Numbered from the stretch's first letter, positions 44,543-53,625 are shown. The stretch: DNA of 64,000 nucleotides from Parasedimentitalea maritima (GCF_005771405.1 NZ_VAUA01000001.1:1-64000), one strand, 5' to 3'. Notes: a model not told the origin generated them from the sequence alone. A program made the numbers and translations.

Positions 44543-44859
44543 GTATCGTCCTCCATCATCGCAGCTTCGAGCCGGTCCAGACTGCTTTCCCAGAACTCGC
44601 GCTTTGATTTGGTCCATGTTGCAATTAGTTGCAGTCCCTCGGGGCGGGCGGAATACAGCCGCTTTGTACCCTCGGCACGTTGCTGGATCAGGCCAGCCTC
44701 GCGCAGGACCTTTAAATGCCGTGAAATGGCTGGTGCCGTGATGCCCGAGCCACGTACCAGATCGCCTGCCGGCAATTCGCCGTGGTCCATCAGCTGTTCC
44801 ACAATCGACATGCGGGTTTCGTCAGCCAGTGCAGAAAATGATTTTAAGAGTGGTGTCAT
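44539..44859 (-). CDS. ArsR-family transcriptional regulator
   Basis: 106-residue winged-helix regulator: ALADETRMSIVEQLMDHGEL, then the recognition helix ITAPAISRHLKVLREAGLI. It lacks the CxC metal site of metal-sensing ArsR proteins, so it likely senses another signal, perhaps via the partner SRPBCC protein. It heads a three-gene operon and faces a perfect 10-bp inverted repeat just upstream of its start, indicating autoregulation. Confidence 0.9.
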   Translation of the reverse strand: MTPLLKSFSALADETRMSIVEQLMDHGELPAGDLVRGSGITAPAISRHLKVLREAGLIQQRAEGTKRLYSARPEGLQLIATWTKSKREFWESSLDRLEAAMMEDDT

Positions 44860-44864
44860 AGGTC

Positions 44865-44890
44865 ATTAATTAACTTGTGCGTTAATTAAT
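44865..44890. promoter_or_regulatory. Inverted repeat upstream of arsR-type gene
   Basis: ATTAATTAAC (44865-44874) and GTTAATTAAT (44881-44890) are exact complements with a 6-nt spacer, 6 bases upstream of the ArsR start codon. Probable operator for autorepression. Confidence 0.7.
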
Positions 44891-44923
44891 GTAAAGGCTA
44901 AATTGATATGCGGTTGAGATGTT

Positions 44924-45682
44924 TCAAAACATGTCCCAAAGTAACTTTACTGCCAAGGTGACCGAAGTGATCACTAACAGTGGCTTAATCAACCGAGATC
45001 CTTGTTTTTGCGCCATCTTGGCACCTGCGGCAGCCCCGGCAATCTGCGCCATACCCATAGCCAATCCGGTGATCCACCAGGGGGTCGCGACAAAAGCAAA
45101 GGCCAAGAGCGCGCCAGCGTTCGACGCCAAGTTCAGCAACTTGGTATGAGCCGTCGCCTTGAGGATGCCGTATCCTGCCATTGATACAAAGGCGAGCATG
45201 TAGAAACTGCCAGCACCTGGGCCAAGTAATCCGTCGTAGGCTCCGCATAGTGGCACCATTGTTGCTGCAAACAACATGGGGGAAAGGCGGCGTACACGGT
45301 CACCGTCATCCAATCCTTTTTTGGTGGCAAAAAATCCAGCGATGCCAATTAGCAGTAATGGAAGTATCATTCTGATCCAGCCAGTTGGCAGAACGGTAAC
45401 CAACAGCGCACCAGCAATTGAGGCAACAAAAGCAATCGCGGCAGCTCTGCCTTGCTCACGCAAATTTACATGCCCACCACGGGCATAGCTTAACGCTGCA
45501 GTGCCTGCGCCAAACAAACCCTGAATTTTGTTGGTGGCCAGAGCGGTGATCGGATTGGCGCCTGCCAGCAGCAGAACCGGTACCGTAACCAACCCTCCAC
45601 CGCCGGCAACGGCATCCATGAAACCCGCCACAAAACCTGCCGCCAGCAATAGCAGCAGGGTCTCAAAACCCACTTCAAGCAT
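44924..45682 (-). CDS. TSUP family transporter (TauE/SafE)
   Basis: 252-residue membrane protein with about seven hydrophobic segments. The N-terminal repeat GFVAGFMDAVAGGGGLVTVP (about 18-37) and the second GAYDGLLGPGAGSFYMLAFV (about 147-166) are the two halves of the TSUP signature. Known members export sulfite, sulfoacetate or other small organic anions; the substrate here is unknown. ATG 45682 lies 6 bases after serB, so the two are probably cotranscribed. Confidence 0.88.
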   Translation of the reverse strand: MLEVGFETLLLLLAAGFVAGFMDAVAGGGGLVTVPVLLLAGANPITALATNKIQGLFGAGTAALSYARGGHVNLREQGRAAAIAFVASIAGALLVTVLPTGWIRMILPLLLIGIAGFFATKKGLDDGDRVRRLSPMLFAATMVPLCGAYDGLLGPGAGSFYMLAFVSMAGYGILKATAHTKLLNLASNAGALLAFAFVATPWWITGLAMGMAQIAGAAAGAKMAQKQGSRLIKPLLVITSVTLAVKLLWDMF

Positions 45683-45688
45683 GTAGTG

Positions 45689-46564
45689 TTATCCCTTGAA
45701 TTCGTCCCGGGCATAGCCTTGCAGATACAGCAGCGCGCTTAGGTCGCCGTGGTTGATGCGGATGTCGCATTGCGCAGCGACTGAAGGTTTAGCATGTAGC
45801 GCTACCCCAGATCCGGCCCGATCCAGCATGCCCAGATCGTTGGCGCCATCGCCAACAGCCATCACCTCTGAATCACTGATGCCCAAACGTGTGGTGATTT
45901 GCTCCAGGGCTTCAACCTTGGCTTCGCGCCCCAGTATTGGTCGGCCAACATCGCCAGTCAGCCTGCCGGCGTCGATGATGAACGTATTGGCGCGGTTTTC
46001 GTCGAAGCCCAATTCGGCAGCGACTTTGGCCGTGAAGGCGGTGAAGCCACCCGACACAAGTGCTGCATAAGCGCCATCTGCTTTCATCGTGGCCAAAAGC
46101 GATTTGCCTCCGGGCATCAAGGTGATGCGCTCGGCCAAGACTTTGGCGATTATACTCTCAGGCTGGTCAGCCAACAGGCCAACCCGCTCAATCAGCGCGG
46201 CCTCAAAATCGAGTTCACCGTTCATCGCACGGGCCGTGATTGTCTTTACGTGGTCACCGACGCCTGCCTCATCGGCCAATTCGTCGATGCATTCCTGTTG
46301 GATCATGGTGCTGTCCATATCCGCTAGCAGCATTGCCTTACGGCGGCCTTTGGTCTGTTGGATCACCAGGTCGACACCCAGACCCTGCAGATCATCCCAG
46401 ACCTGCCACTGATTGTCAGGTAGAGTTTCAAGTGCAAATTCGGCTGCTTCATCTGGCGCCAGCCACAATGCATCCCCGCCACCCCAGGCGTTTCGCAGTG
46501 ATTCGAGCAGTGCCGGATCCAACGATGGCTTCACGGGATTGCAGAGCAGAGTGACTGTATACAT
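45689..46564 (-). CDS. serB: Phosphoserine phosphatase
   Basis: 291-residue HAD-family phosphatase, last step of serine synthesis. LLADMDSTMIQQECIDELAD carries the catalytic Asp82-x-Asp84; SGGFTAFTAKVAAELG and MAVGDGANDLGML are motifs II/III. An N-terminal domain of about 75 residues precedes the core. The pathway's other two genes lie just to the right, serC and serA, in the opposite direction. A TSUP transporter gene follows directly. Confidence 0.95.
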   Translation of the reverse strand: MYTVTLLCNPVKPSLDPALLESLRNAWGGGDALWLAPDEAAEFALETLPDNQWQVWDDLQGLGVDLVIQQTKGRRKAMLLADMDSTMIQQECIDELADEAGVGDHVKTITARAMNGELDFEAALIERVGLLADQPESIIAKVLAERITLMPGGKSLLATMKADGAYAALVSGGFTAFTAKVAAELGFDENRANTFIIDAGRLTGDVGRPILGREAKVEALEQITTRLGISDSEVMAVGDGANDLGMLDRAGSGVALHAKPSVAAQCDIRINHGDLSALLYLQGYARDEFKG

Positions 46565-46657
46565 GGGCGGTCTCCATCGGAGGATGAGGGTAGGGCGCTG
46601 TTGTGCCCCTAATAGCCACGGTTGCCACTGGTAACCAGCCCTCCTTAACCAGCCGAC

Positions 46658-47698
46658 CTAAAGATCACCAGATTCGGACATCATCACAGCGATAAACCGG
46701 GCATTGGGAATTTCCGCCAGAATGATCATTACCATTGCAGTCAGAGGCACCGCCAAAATAGCGCCCATCATGCCCCAAAGCGCGGTCCAGATCGCCAGTG
46801 ACAACAAAACTGTGAACGGGCTGAGGTTTACCGACCGGCCTAGGAATTTTGGCTCGATGTAATAGCCGACCGCAATCTGCGGCACCATCAGTGTGACCAA
46901 CGCCAGCGCTGTGTGACCAAACGAGGTGAACTGCACCAGACTCATGGTCACCGGAAAAACCACAGCGATAATTGAACCGATGTAGGGGATATAGTTAAGC
47001 AGCCCGATCAAGATCGCCCAGAATGCTGCCTGCTCAATGCCTAATAGCAGCAAGATACCGTAAGAAACAAAGGCAAGGATCACATTAACCAGTGTTTTGG
47101 CCGCCAAATACCCACCGATCTTTTCGTTGATCTTACGGGCCATTTCCAGGGCGTGCTCAGCCCTTTCCGGATCACCCATCGCATGTCTGGTCTTGTTGGG
47201 GAGATTGTCTAGCTCGGCCAATATGAACACCGCATAAAGCGCCGCTCCAACGATCACAGTGCCACCATTGCTGATGGTGGCAAGGGCGGCTGGCATCAAT
47301 GTGGTGGCATCGATCAGATCCAACAACCGTTCACCCAAATTGGCCCAGCTTGGGAGTTCGTGCACGCCCAGCATGTTGATGAGCTTGTCCTGCAATTTAT
47401 CAAAGTTCTCGGCATACCCCGGAATGGCACCTGAAATCGCTGCTGCGTTGCTGGTGATAAACCCCGCCAGCACCAGCACTGCGAAGGTGAAGGCCAGCAA
47501 GACTAACAGTCTTCGCCAGCGTCGCGGTAGCAAGCCCAGAACTGGTACTCGTACAAGTGCCTCGGCAGCTGTGGTCAAAATATAGACAGCGATGATGCCA
47601 ACTAACACAGGCAGCACAATCGATTGCCCTGCCTGCAGCAACCAGCCCAGCATCAGCATTAGCGCAACCGAATAGGTTACCATTGCCAGTCTGCTCAT
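46658..47698 (-). CDS. AI-2E family transporter
   Basis: 346-residue inner-membrane protein with about eight helices in the PF01594 pattern: two or three at the start, a soluble central part (about 75-150), then a helical block with LLGIEQAAFWAILIGLLNYI and IPYIGSIIAVVFPV. Members export autoinducer-2 or small ions and metabolites (TqsA, sodium/proton antiporters); the substrate here is unknown. ATG 47698 is chosen, with GTG 47707 as alternative. It lies between serB and serC. Confidence 0.85.
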   Translation of the reverse strand: MSRLAMVTYSVALMLMLGWLLQAGQSIVLPVLVGIIAVYILTTAAEALVRVPVLGLLPRRWRRLLVLLAFTFAVLVLAGFITSNAAAISGAIPGYAENFDKLQDKLINMLGVHELPSWANLGERLLDLIDATTLMPAALATISNGGTVIVGAALYAVFILAELDNLPNKTRHAMGDPERAEHALEMARKINEKIGGYLAAKTLVNVILAFVSYGILLLLGIEQAAFWAILIGLLNYIPYIGSIIAVVFPVTMSLVQFTSFGHTALALVTLMVPQIAVGYYIEPKFLGRSVNLSPFTVLLSLAIWTALWGMMGAILAVPLTAMVMIILAEIPNARFIAVMMSESGDL

Positions 47699-47872
47699 AA
47701 TCAACACCCGATTCTAAATATCTAAGCGCGAGTTAATACAGTGCTGGGGTCACGGGCAATGTATTGCAGTAAGTTTCCGATCGTAGTCATCGCGTGTCGC
47801 AATTGCGCGATAAATCGGCGTTATCGTGAATTTTCCCGGTTGCGTGCCGCATCGCAGCACCCTAGCTCTGGC

Positions 47873-47899
47873 GGTGGGACACCCTTCCCCAACGAAGGG
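47873..47899 (+). ncRNA. Candidate serC leader element
   Basis: Just before the serC ribosome-binding site, GGTG-GGA-CACC (47873-47883) and CCCTTC-CCCAAC-GAAGGG (47882-47899) can each form a hairpin, and they share two bases, so they cannot both form fully. Alphaproteobacteria are known to carry a conserved serC leader RNA in this place. Family membership is inferred from position and structure only. Confidence 0.55.
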
Positions 47900-47923
47900 C
47901 ATTTATCTGTAAGGATAGCATCA

Positions 47924-49069
47924 ATGGCTACTCAGCAACCGGCTACGCGGCCGGACAATCCGCGTTTTTCTTCGGGCCCCTGTGCCAAACCCCCTACATT
48001 CGAACTGTCCAAACTGGCCGACGCTCCATTGGGTCGCAGCCACCGCGCAGCTCCTGGCAAGGCCAAGCTGAAGGATGCCATCGAAGGCACCCGCGAGATT
48101 TTGGGCATCCCCGCTGATTATCGTATCGGTATCGTCCCTGCGTCGGACACTGGTGCCGTTGAGATGGCTTTGTGGTCGCTGCTGGGCGAGCGCAAGGTCG
48201 AGATGCTGGCCTGGGAAAGCTTTGGCGCGGGCTGGATCACCGATGTGGTCAAGCAGCTGAAGATCGATGCCGAGGCCAAGGTGGCGGACTATGGTCAGAT
48301 CGTCGATCTGGCATCGGTCGATTTTGCCAATGATGTTGTGTTTACCTGGAACGGCACCACCTCGGGTGTGCGGGTTCCTAATGGTGACTGGATTTCCGAC
48401 GACCGTGACGGCCTGACCATTTGTGACGCCACTTCGGCAGCCTTTGCGATGGACCTGCCCTGGGACAAACTGGATGTGACCACATTCTCTTGGCAGAAAG
48501 TGCTCGGCGGCGAAGCTGCCCACGGTGTTATCGTGCTAAGCCCGCGCGCTGTTGAGCGTCTGGAAAGCTACACCCCAGCCTGGCCGCTGCCCAAGATCTT
48601 CCGCCTGACCAAAGGTGGCAAGCTGATCGAGGGTATCTTTACCGGTGCCACCATCAACACCCCGTCGATGCTAGCGGTTGAGGATTACCTGTTTGCTCTC
48701 GACTGGGCCCGTTCGATTGGTGGTCTTCAGGGGCTGAAAGCCCGTGCGGATGCCAATGCGCAAGCCGTATTTGATTTCTGCGACGCTAACGATTGGATCG
48801 CCAACCTGGCCGAGGACGAGGCAACTCGGTCAAACACATCCGTGTGTCTAAAGTTCACCGATGACCGCATCTCTGATGGTGCGGGTTTTGCCAAGGCAGT
48901 GGCGAAACGTCTGGATGTCGAAGGCATTGCCTATGACATCGGCGCCTATCGCGATGCACCTGCGGGTCTGCGGATCTGGTGTGGCGGCACGGTTGAGACG
49001 GCTGACATTCAGGCCATGCTGCCTTGGCTCGCCTGGGCGTTTGAGGCCGAAATCGCAGCTCAAGGATAA
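47924..49069 (+). CDS. serC: Phosphoserine aminotransferase
   Basis: 381-residue PLP enzyme converting 3-phosphohydroxypyruvate and glutamate to phosphoserine. [13 protein letters not shown] opens the fold, [14 protein letters not shown] binds substrate and Lys192 in [17 protein letters not shown] carries PLP. This is the alphaproteobacterial/Methanosarcina-type SerC, longer than the E. coli one. AAGGAT lies before ATG 47924. The frame is open far upstream (to 47741), but that part has no homology-like character and contains the leader. serA follows after 139 bases. Confidence 0.95.
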   Translation: MATQQPATRPDNPRFSSGPCAKPPTFELSKLADAPLGRSHRAAPGKAKLKDAIEGTREILGIPADYRIGIVPASDTGAVEMALWSLLGERKVEMLAWESFGAGWITDVVKQLKIDAEAKVADYGQIVDLASVDFANDVVFTWNGTTSGVRVPNGDWISDDRDGLTICDATSAAFAMDLPWDKLDVTTFSWQKVLGGEAAHGVIVLSPRAVERLESYTPAWPLPKIFRLTKGGKLIEGIFTGATINTPSMLAVEDYLFALDWARSIGGLQGLKARADANAQAVFDFCDANDWIANLAEDEATRSNTSVCLKFTDDRISDGAGFAKAVAKRLDVEGIAYDIGAYRDAPAGLRIWCGGTVETADIQAMLPWLAWAFEAEIAAQG

Positions 49070-49076
49070 GTCAGTC

Positions 49077-49096
49077 GCCCGGCGGCACCGCCGGGC
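49077..49096 (+). promoter_or_regulatory. Strong hairpin in serC-serA gap
   Basis: GCCCGGCGG (49077-49085) and CCGCCGGGC (49088-49096) are exact complements, forming an 8-bp stem with a 4-nt loop just after the serC stop. No T-run; it may stabilise serC mRNA or reduce read-through into serA. The gap continues as C-rich sequence. Confidence 0.6.
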
Positions 49097-49208
49097 AGCG
49101 CCCGACCTTCCCCACGGGAGGGCCCTCTGCACCCACCCAGGGTCAGGCGCTCCCCTAAAAGAACCCCATTCAGGCTCAATGTGGCCCCCGATAAAAGGAC
49201 CAAAAACC

Positions 49209-50804
49209 ATGGCTCCCAAAGTACTCGTATCCGACAAGCTTAGCGAAACAGCGGTTCAGATTTTCCGCGACCGCGGCATTGATGTGGATTTCCAGCCCGA
49301 CCTGGGCAAGGACAAAGACAAACTAGCCGAAGTGATCGGCCAATACGATGGTCTGGCAATTCGCTCTGCCACTCGCGTCACGCCAACCATTCTGGAAGCA
49401 GCGACCAACCTGAAAGTGATCGCACGCGCTGGTATCGGCACTGATAACATCGACAAAGAAGCTGCGTCGAAAAAGGGTGTGATCGTCATGAACACGCCGT
49501 TCGGCAACATGATTACCACTGCAGAGCACGCTATTGCGATGATGTTCGCTGTGGCACGCCAGATCCCCGAGGCCAGCACTTCGACCCATGCCGGTAAATG
49601 GGAAAAGTCCAAGTTCATGGGGACTGAGCTGACCAACAAGACACTGGGTGTCATTGGCGCAGGCAACATCGGTGGTATCGTTTGCGACCGTGCGCAAGGG
49701 CTGAAAATGAAAGTTGTCGCCTACGATCCCTATCTGGGTGAAGAAAAAGCCGACAAGATGGGTGTTGAAAAGGTTGAGCTGGACGAACTACTGACCCGCG
49801 CTGACTTTATCACCCTGCACGTTCCATTGACTGACCAGACGCGCAATGTTCTGTCGCGTGAGAACCTTGCCAAGACCAAGAAGGGGGTTCGCATCATCAA
49901 CTGTGCCCGCGGTGGTCTGGTAGATGAGGAAGCCCTGGCCGAGCTGTTGAAATCCGGTCACGTGGCCGGTGCTGCCTTTGACGTGTTCGCCCAGGAACCT
50001 GCCAAGGAAAATGCGCTGTTCAATCTGCCTAACGTGGTCTGCACCCCGCACTTGGGCGCTGCAACCACCGAGGCACAGGAAAACGTCGCCCTGCAAGTGG
50101 CCGAACAGATGTCGAACTATTTGCTGACTGGTGCTGTTGAAAACGCGCTGAACATGCCATCGGTCACAGCTGAAGAAGCCAAGGTCATGGGCCCATGGAT
50201 CAAGCTGGCTGATCATCTCGGTAGCTTTACCGGTCAGATGACAGACGAGCCGATCAAGGCGATCAACATTCTGTATGATGGTGTCGCATCTGAGATGAAC
50301 CTGGCGGCACTGAATTGTGCGGTTGTTGCGGGTATCATGAAGCGTGCCAACCCTGACGTGAATATGGTCTCGGCCCCGGTTGTAGCCAAGGAGCGTGGTG
50401 TTCAGATCTCGACCACTAATCAGGACAAGTCAGGTACGTTTGACGGCTACATCAAGGTGACAGTTGTCACAGACAAGCGCGAACGTTCGGTTGCGGGGAC
50501 AGTGTTCAGCGACGGTAAGCCTCGGTTTATCCAGATCAAAGGCATCAACATCGATGCCGAGGTCGGTGCGCACATGCTCTACACCACCAACGAAGATGTG
50601 CCGGGTATCATTGGTACGTTGGGTCAGACCATGGGTGAAAATGGCGTTAACATCGCTAACTTCACTTTGGGCCGTGCCGCTGCTGGTGGCGAGGCGATTG
50701 CGCTGCTGTATGTGGACGGTCAGGTGCCCGCCGAGGCCCGTGCCAAGCTGGCTGAAACCGGGTATTTCACTCAGATCAAACCACTAGAGTTTGATGTCGC
50801 CTAA
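49209..50804 (+). CDS. serA: D-3-phosphoglycerate dehydrogenase
   Basis: 531-residue NAD-dependent enzyme, first step of serine synthesis. NAD-binding loop GVIGAGNIGGIVCDRA (about 145-160), catalytic Arg in INCARGGLVDEEAL and His in VCTPHLGAATTEA. A long intervening domain and a C-terminal ACT domain (about 455-530; NEDVPGIIGTLGQTMGENG) mark the serine-regulated long form. MAPKVLVSDK at 49209 (AAAGGA upstream) is the true start; the open frame to 48861 overlaps serC and is spurious. Operon with serC. Confidence 0.96.
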   Translation: MAPKVLVSDKLSETAVQIFRDRGIDVDFQPDLGKDKDKLAEVIGQYDGLAIRSATRVTPTILEAATNLKVIARAGIGTDNIDKEAASKKGVIVMNTPFGNMITTAEHAIAMMFAVARQIPEASTSTHAGKWEKSKFMGTELTNKTLGVIGAGNIGGIVCDRAQGLKMKVVAYDPYLGEEKADKMGVEKVELDELLTRADFITLHVPLTDQTRNVLSRENLAKTKKGVRIINCARGGLVDEEALAELLKSGHVAGAAFDVFAQEPAKENALFNLPNVVCTPHLGAATTEAQENVALQVAEQMSNYLLTGAVENALNMPSVTAEEAKVMGPWIKLADHLGSFTGQMTDEPIKAINILYDGVASEMNLAALNCAVVAGIMKRANPDVNMVSAPVVAKERGVQISTTNQDKSGTFDGYIKVTVVTDKRERSVAGTVFSDGKPRFIQIKGINIDAEVGAHMLYTTNEDVPGIIGTLGQTMGENGVNIANFTLGRAAAGGEAIALLYVDGQVPAEARAKLAETGYFTQIKPLEFDVA

Positions 50805-50832
50805 CCTCAAAGTCACAAGTTAACCAGTATTA

Positions 50833-50863
50833 GGGAACTGCCATGACGGTGGTTCCCTTTTTT
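50833..50863 (+). terminator. Intrinsic terminator of serC-serA
   Basis: GGGAACTGCC (50833-50842) pairs with GGTGGTTCCC (50848-50857), 10 bp with two G-T pairs, then six T. Confidence 0.88.
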
Positions 50864-50954
50864 GTTGAAACCACCCTTGCAGATCCTGCGATCTCCTGTT
50901 GCTATGGCGCCAATTACCAACCGCATTGGTTCGTAGAAAAAATAGGTGACAGAC

Positions 50955-51548
50955 ATGCTTTCCAAAATGCAGGACGATTCCAAAACATCTGAGGATGCCC
51001 CGACCTCTGGCAAGATTGACACGCTGTTTTTCAAAAGCCGAACCGTGATTGTCACTGGTGAAATCAACGACAAACTCGCGCAAAAAACAGTCGCACACCT
51101 GCTTGCTTTGGCCGAAGAGAATGACGACCCTATCGATATGTTTATCTCGTCGCCCGGTGGGCACGTGGAAAGCGGCGACATGGTGCACGATGTCATTCGG
51201 TTTATCCGTCCCGAGGTGCGTACTATTGGCACCGGTTGGGTCGCGAGCGCTGGCGCATTGATTTATGTCGGTGCCCGTAAAGAGAATCGTTTCTGCCTGC
51301 CCAACACCCGTTTTCTGCTGCACCAACCGTCCGGTGGGATCGGTGGTCAGGCTACAGACATGATGATCCAAGCCGAGCAAATTCGCATCATGCGCGAGCG
51401 ATTTGATAACCTGTTTGCCGAAGCTACAGGTCAGACAGCTGAGAAAATTGCAGCCGATACCGGGCGGGATTTTTGGCTGACCGCTCAAGAGGCCATTGAT
51501 TATGGTCTTTCCGGTAAGATCATCAACTCCTCGGATGATTTGGCTTAA
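50955..51548 (+). CDS. ClpP-like serine peptidase
   Basis: 197-residue member of the ClpP/crotonase fold. The catalytic triad is present: Ser99 in GWVASAGALIYVGA, His123 in RFLLHQPSGGIGGQ, Asp172 in ADTGRDFWLTAQEA. SSPGGHVESGDMVHDVI is the family oxyanion region. It differs from the usual housekeeping ClpP in the Ser motif (ASAGA rather than ASMGA) and has no clpX or tig neighbour, so it is probably a second, accessory ClpP. ATG 50955 has AGGTGA at good distance; GTG 50946 is less likely. Monocistronic between two terminators. Confidence 0.87.
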   Translation: MLSKMQDDSKTSEDAPTSGKIDTLFFKSRTVIVTGEINDKLAQKTVAHLLALAEENDDPIDMFISSPGGHVESGDMVHDVIRFIRPEVRTIGTGWVASAGALIYVGARKENRFCLPNTRFLLHQPSGGIGGQATDMMIQAEQIRIMRERFDNLFAEATGQTAEKIAADTGRDFWLTAQEAIDYGLSGKIINSSDDLA

Positions 51549-51565
51549 GCCTTCTACAATACATC

Positions 51566-51596
51566 AGGGCCCGAAACTGGATAGATCGGGCCCTTT
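51566..51596 (+). terminator. Terminator of ClpP-like gene
   Basis: AGGGCCCGA (51566-51574) and TCGGGCCCT (51586-51594) form an exact 9-bp stem with an 11-nt loop, followed by a short T-run. Confidence 0.75.
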
Positions 51597-51646
51597 AGGC
51601 TGACCTTCACCGCCTGTCTCGCAATTGCGCATATTGGAACCATTTT

Positions 51647-52378
51647 ATGACCTCCCCCATCTACGCAATCGGCGACATTCATGGGCAGCTTGAAATGCTC
51701 GAAACCGCATTGCACCGGATCGAAGTGGACGGCGGCCCCAATGCACGAATTGTCTTTCTTGGTGATTATACCGACAGAGGACCCAACAGCCGCGGTGTGA
51801 TCGAACTTTTACAGCAAGGTCAGGCAGAAGGCCGGAATTGGACCGCTTTGCTGGGCAATCATGACCGGATGTTTTCAATGTATCTGGAGGACTACCCGAG
51901 AACCGATTCCCAGTTGTTGGTTGGCTTTCACTGGCTGCACCCCCGTATCGGTGGCGTTCAGACACTCGAGTCATACGGAGTCGAAGTTGCTGAAGGTGAC
52001 CGTACCTATGAGGTTCATGCCCGAGCTAAGGCAGCGGTTCCGCAATCTCACTTAGATTTCCTTGCCAGCCTTCCCAGTCACCATCAGGAAGGGAAACTTT
52101 TGTTTGTACACGCTGGTATCCGCCCCGACATCGCGCTGGAGAAGCAGAGTGAGAACGACAAGATCTGGATACGAAGAGAGTTTTTAGACCACAGTGCCCT
52201 ACATCCTTGGTTGGTTGTGCATGGCCACACTCATGTGCCGCAGCCCGAACATCGCGGCAATAGGGTCAATTTGGATTCGGGTGCTGGATTCGGTCGTCCG
52301 TTGACGGCAGCTGTGTTTGAGAATGGCGAGGCTTGGGTGCTTGGTAAGCGCGGGCGTGTTGCTCTTTTGCCTGAGTGA
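51647..52378 (+). CDS. Serine/threonine phosphatase-like metallophosphoesterase
   Basis: 243-residue calcineurin-like phosphoesterase of the PPP/ApaH group. Metal motifs are complete: YAIGDIHGQLEM, FLGDYTDRGPNSRG, LLGNHDRMF, a later FVHAGIRPDIA and VVHGHTHVPQPE. Candidates are protein phosphatase (PrpA/PrpE-like) or symmetrical dinucleoside tetraphosphatase; the short length and lack of lid domain favour a protein phosphatase-like enzyme. Stands alone, convergent with tdh. Confidence 0.87.
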   Translation: MTSPIYAIGDIHGQLEMLETALHRIEVDGGPNARIVFLGDYTDRGPNSRGVIELLQQGQAEGRNWTALLGNHDRMFSMYLEDYPRTDSQLLVGFHWLHPRIGGVQTLESYGVEVAEGDRTYEVHARAKAAVPQSHLDFLASLPSHHQEGKLLFVHAGIRPDIALEKQSENDKIWIRREFLDHSALHPWLVVHGHTHVPQPEHRGNRVNLDSGAGFGRPLTAAVFENGEAWVLGKRGRVALLPE

Positions 52379-52417
52379 GCGAATAACGCACGCTTTTCGA
52401 GCGTAAATCGTAGCTAT

Positions 52418-52467
52418 CTAAAGGATAGGTGTGCTAACCTTTAGGCGTGGCTGGAGGCCACATTTTT
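52418..52467 (+). terminator. Tandem hairpins between convergent phosphoesterase and tdh genes
   Basis: CTAAAGG / CCTTTAG (52418-52424, 52438-52444) then GTGGC / GCCAC (52447-52451, 52457-52461) followed by ATTTTT. The second plus T-run is a modest intrinsic terminator for the rightward gene. Confidence 0.6.
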
Positions 52468-52566
52468 AATTAGTTATTTTTTGTGTACCTTCTGATGACC
52501 TCAGAAGACATTTGTGGCCCCCAGTCATGAAGCTCCATTGAGCTGCTCGAAATCGCTAACGGTGTT

Positions 52567-53625
52567 TCAATTTTCCGGCGCGACGCGCCAGTCCAAAACG
52601 ACTTTCCCGCTTTGCCCGGACTTCATAGCTGCAAACCCTTGCTCAAAGTCGTCCACTGCAAACCGGTGGGTGATCACCTCACTGACATCCAATCCGTTTT
52701 GCAGCATCGCGATCATCTTATACCAGGTTTCAAAAATCTCGCGTCCGTAAACGCCTTTGATGGTGATCGCTTTGAACACAATGCGGCTCCAATCCACGGG
52801 TGACTTGCCTGGAGGAATACCCAGCAGGGCAATGTGGCCCCCCATCACCAGAGCCTCGACCATCTGATCCATCGCAGCTTGGTTGCCGGACATTTCCAAC
52901 CCGACATCAAAGCCCTGGGTCATACCCAGTTCGGCAATCACATCGTTCAGGTCTTCGTTGGCGACATTGACCGGGCGGACGTTTGCGACCTTTTCCGCCA
53001 GTGCCAATCTATCTGGGTTCACATCAGTAATTGCCACATGGCGCGCGCCAACATGGCGGGCCACGGCGGCGGCCATGATGCCAATGGGGCCAGCACCAGT
53101 GATCAGCACATCCTCACCCACCAGATCAAAGCTCAGCGCGGTGTGAACCGCATTGCCAAGCGGGTCGAGGATGGCGCCGATATCATCTGAGACTTCATCC
53201 GGCAGGGGAACCACATTGAACGCAGGCAGGCGCAGATATTGGGCAAAGGCACCCTGTTCATTAACACCGATCCCACGGGTTTCTGGGTCTAGGTGGAACT
53301 TACCCGCACGGGATTGGCGCGAGTGGTGGCCTATCAAGTGGCCCTCACCGCTGCACCTCTGGCCGATTTTCAGGTCGGTCACGTTACGCCCTAGTTCGAC
53401 AATCTCACCGGCGAATTCATGGCCGGTGATCAGCGGAGTAGGGACCGTTTTTTCGGCCCAGGCGTCCCAATTCCAGATGTGAACATCGGTGCCGCATATG
53501 CCCGTTTTGTTGATCTTGATCAGCACATCATCGGGGCCGATTTCCGGAACCGGTGCGCGGGTCATCCACAGCCCTTCTTTGGGATGGGTCTTTTCCAGCG
53601 CCTTCATAGTGTTTGGTCTGGTCAT
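52567..53625 (-). CDS. tdh: L-threonine 3-dehydrogenase lacking structural-zinc cysteines
   Basis: 352-residue medium-chain dehydrogenase oxidising threonine to 2-amino-3-oxobutyrate. Catalytic zinc residues are present (Cys44 in [11 protein letters not shown], His69-Glu70 in [10 protein letters not shown]) and NAD binds at [18 protein letters not shown]. In the usual enzyme four cysteines, spaced CX2CX2CX7C, hold a structural zinc; here the same positions are Gly99, Ser102, Ser105 and Asp113 ([19 protein letters not shown]). Surrounding residues stay conserved, so this is a clean loss of the site. Overlaps kbl by 4 nt (ATGA), so substrate and next enzyme are made together. Confidence 0.94.
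   Translation of the reverse strand: MTRPNTMKALEKTHPKEGLWMTRAPVPEIGPDDVLIKINKTGICGTDVHIWNWDAWAEKTVPTPLITGHEFAGEIVELGRNVTDLKIGQRCSGEGHLIGHHSRQSRAGKFHLDPETRGIGVNEQGAFAQYLRLPAFNVVPLPDEVSDDIGAILDPLGNAVHTALSFDLVGEDVLITGAGPIGIMAAAVARHVGARHVAITDVNPDRLALAEKVANVRPVNVANEDLNDVIAELGMTQGFDVGLEMSGNQAAMDQMVEALVMGGHIALLGIPPGKSPVDWSRIVFKAITIKGVYGREIFETWYKMIAMLQNGLDVSEVITHRFAVDDFEQGFAAMKSGQSGKVVLDWRVAPEN

Noticed and set aside
47741-47923. N-terminal extension of serC
   Set aside because: The extra residues are Arg/Cys-rich without SerC character and cover the leader hairpins; ATG 47924 has AAGGAT upstream.
48861-49208. N-terminal extension of serA by 116 codons
   Set aside because: It overlaps serC in another frame, whereas ATG 49209 has a ribosome-binding site and the standard SerA start.
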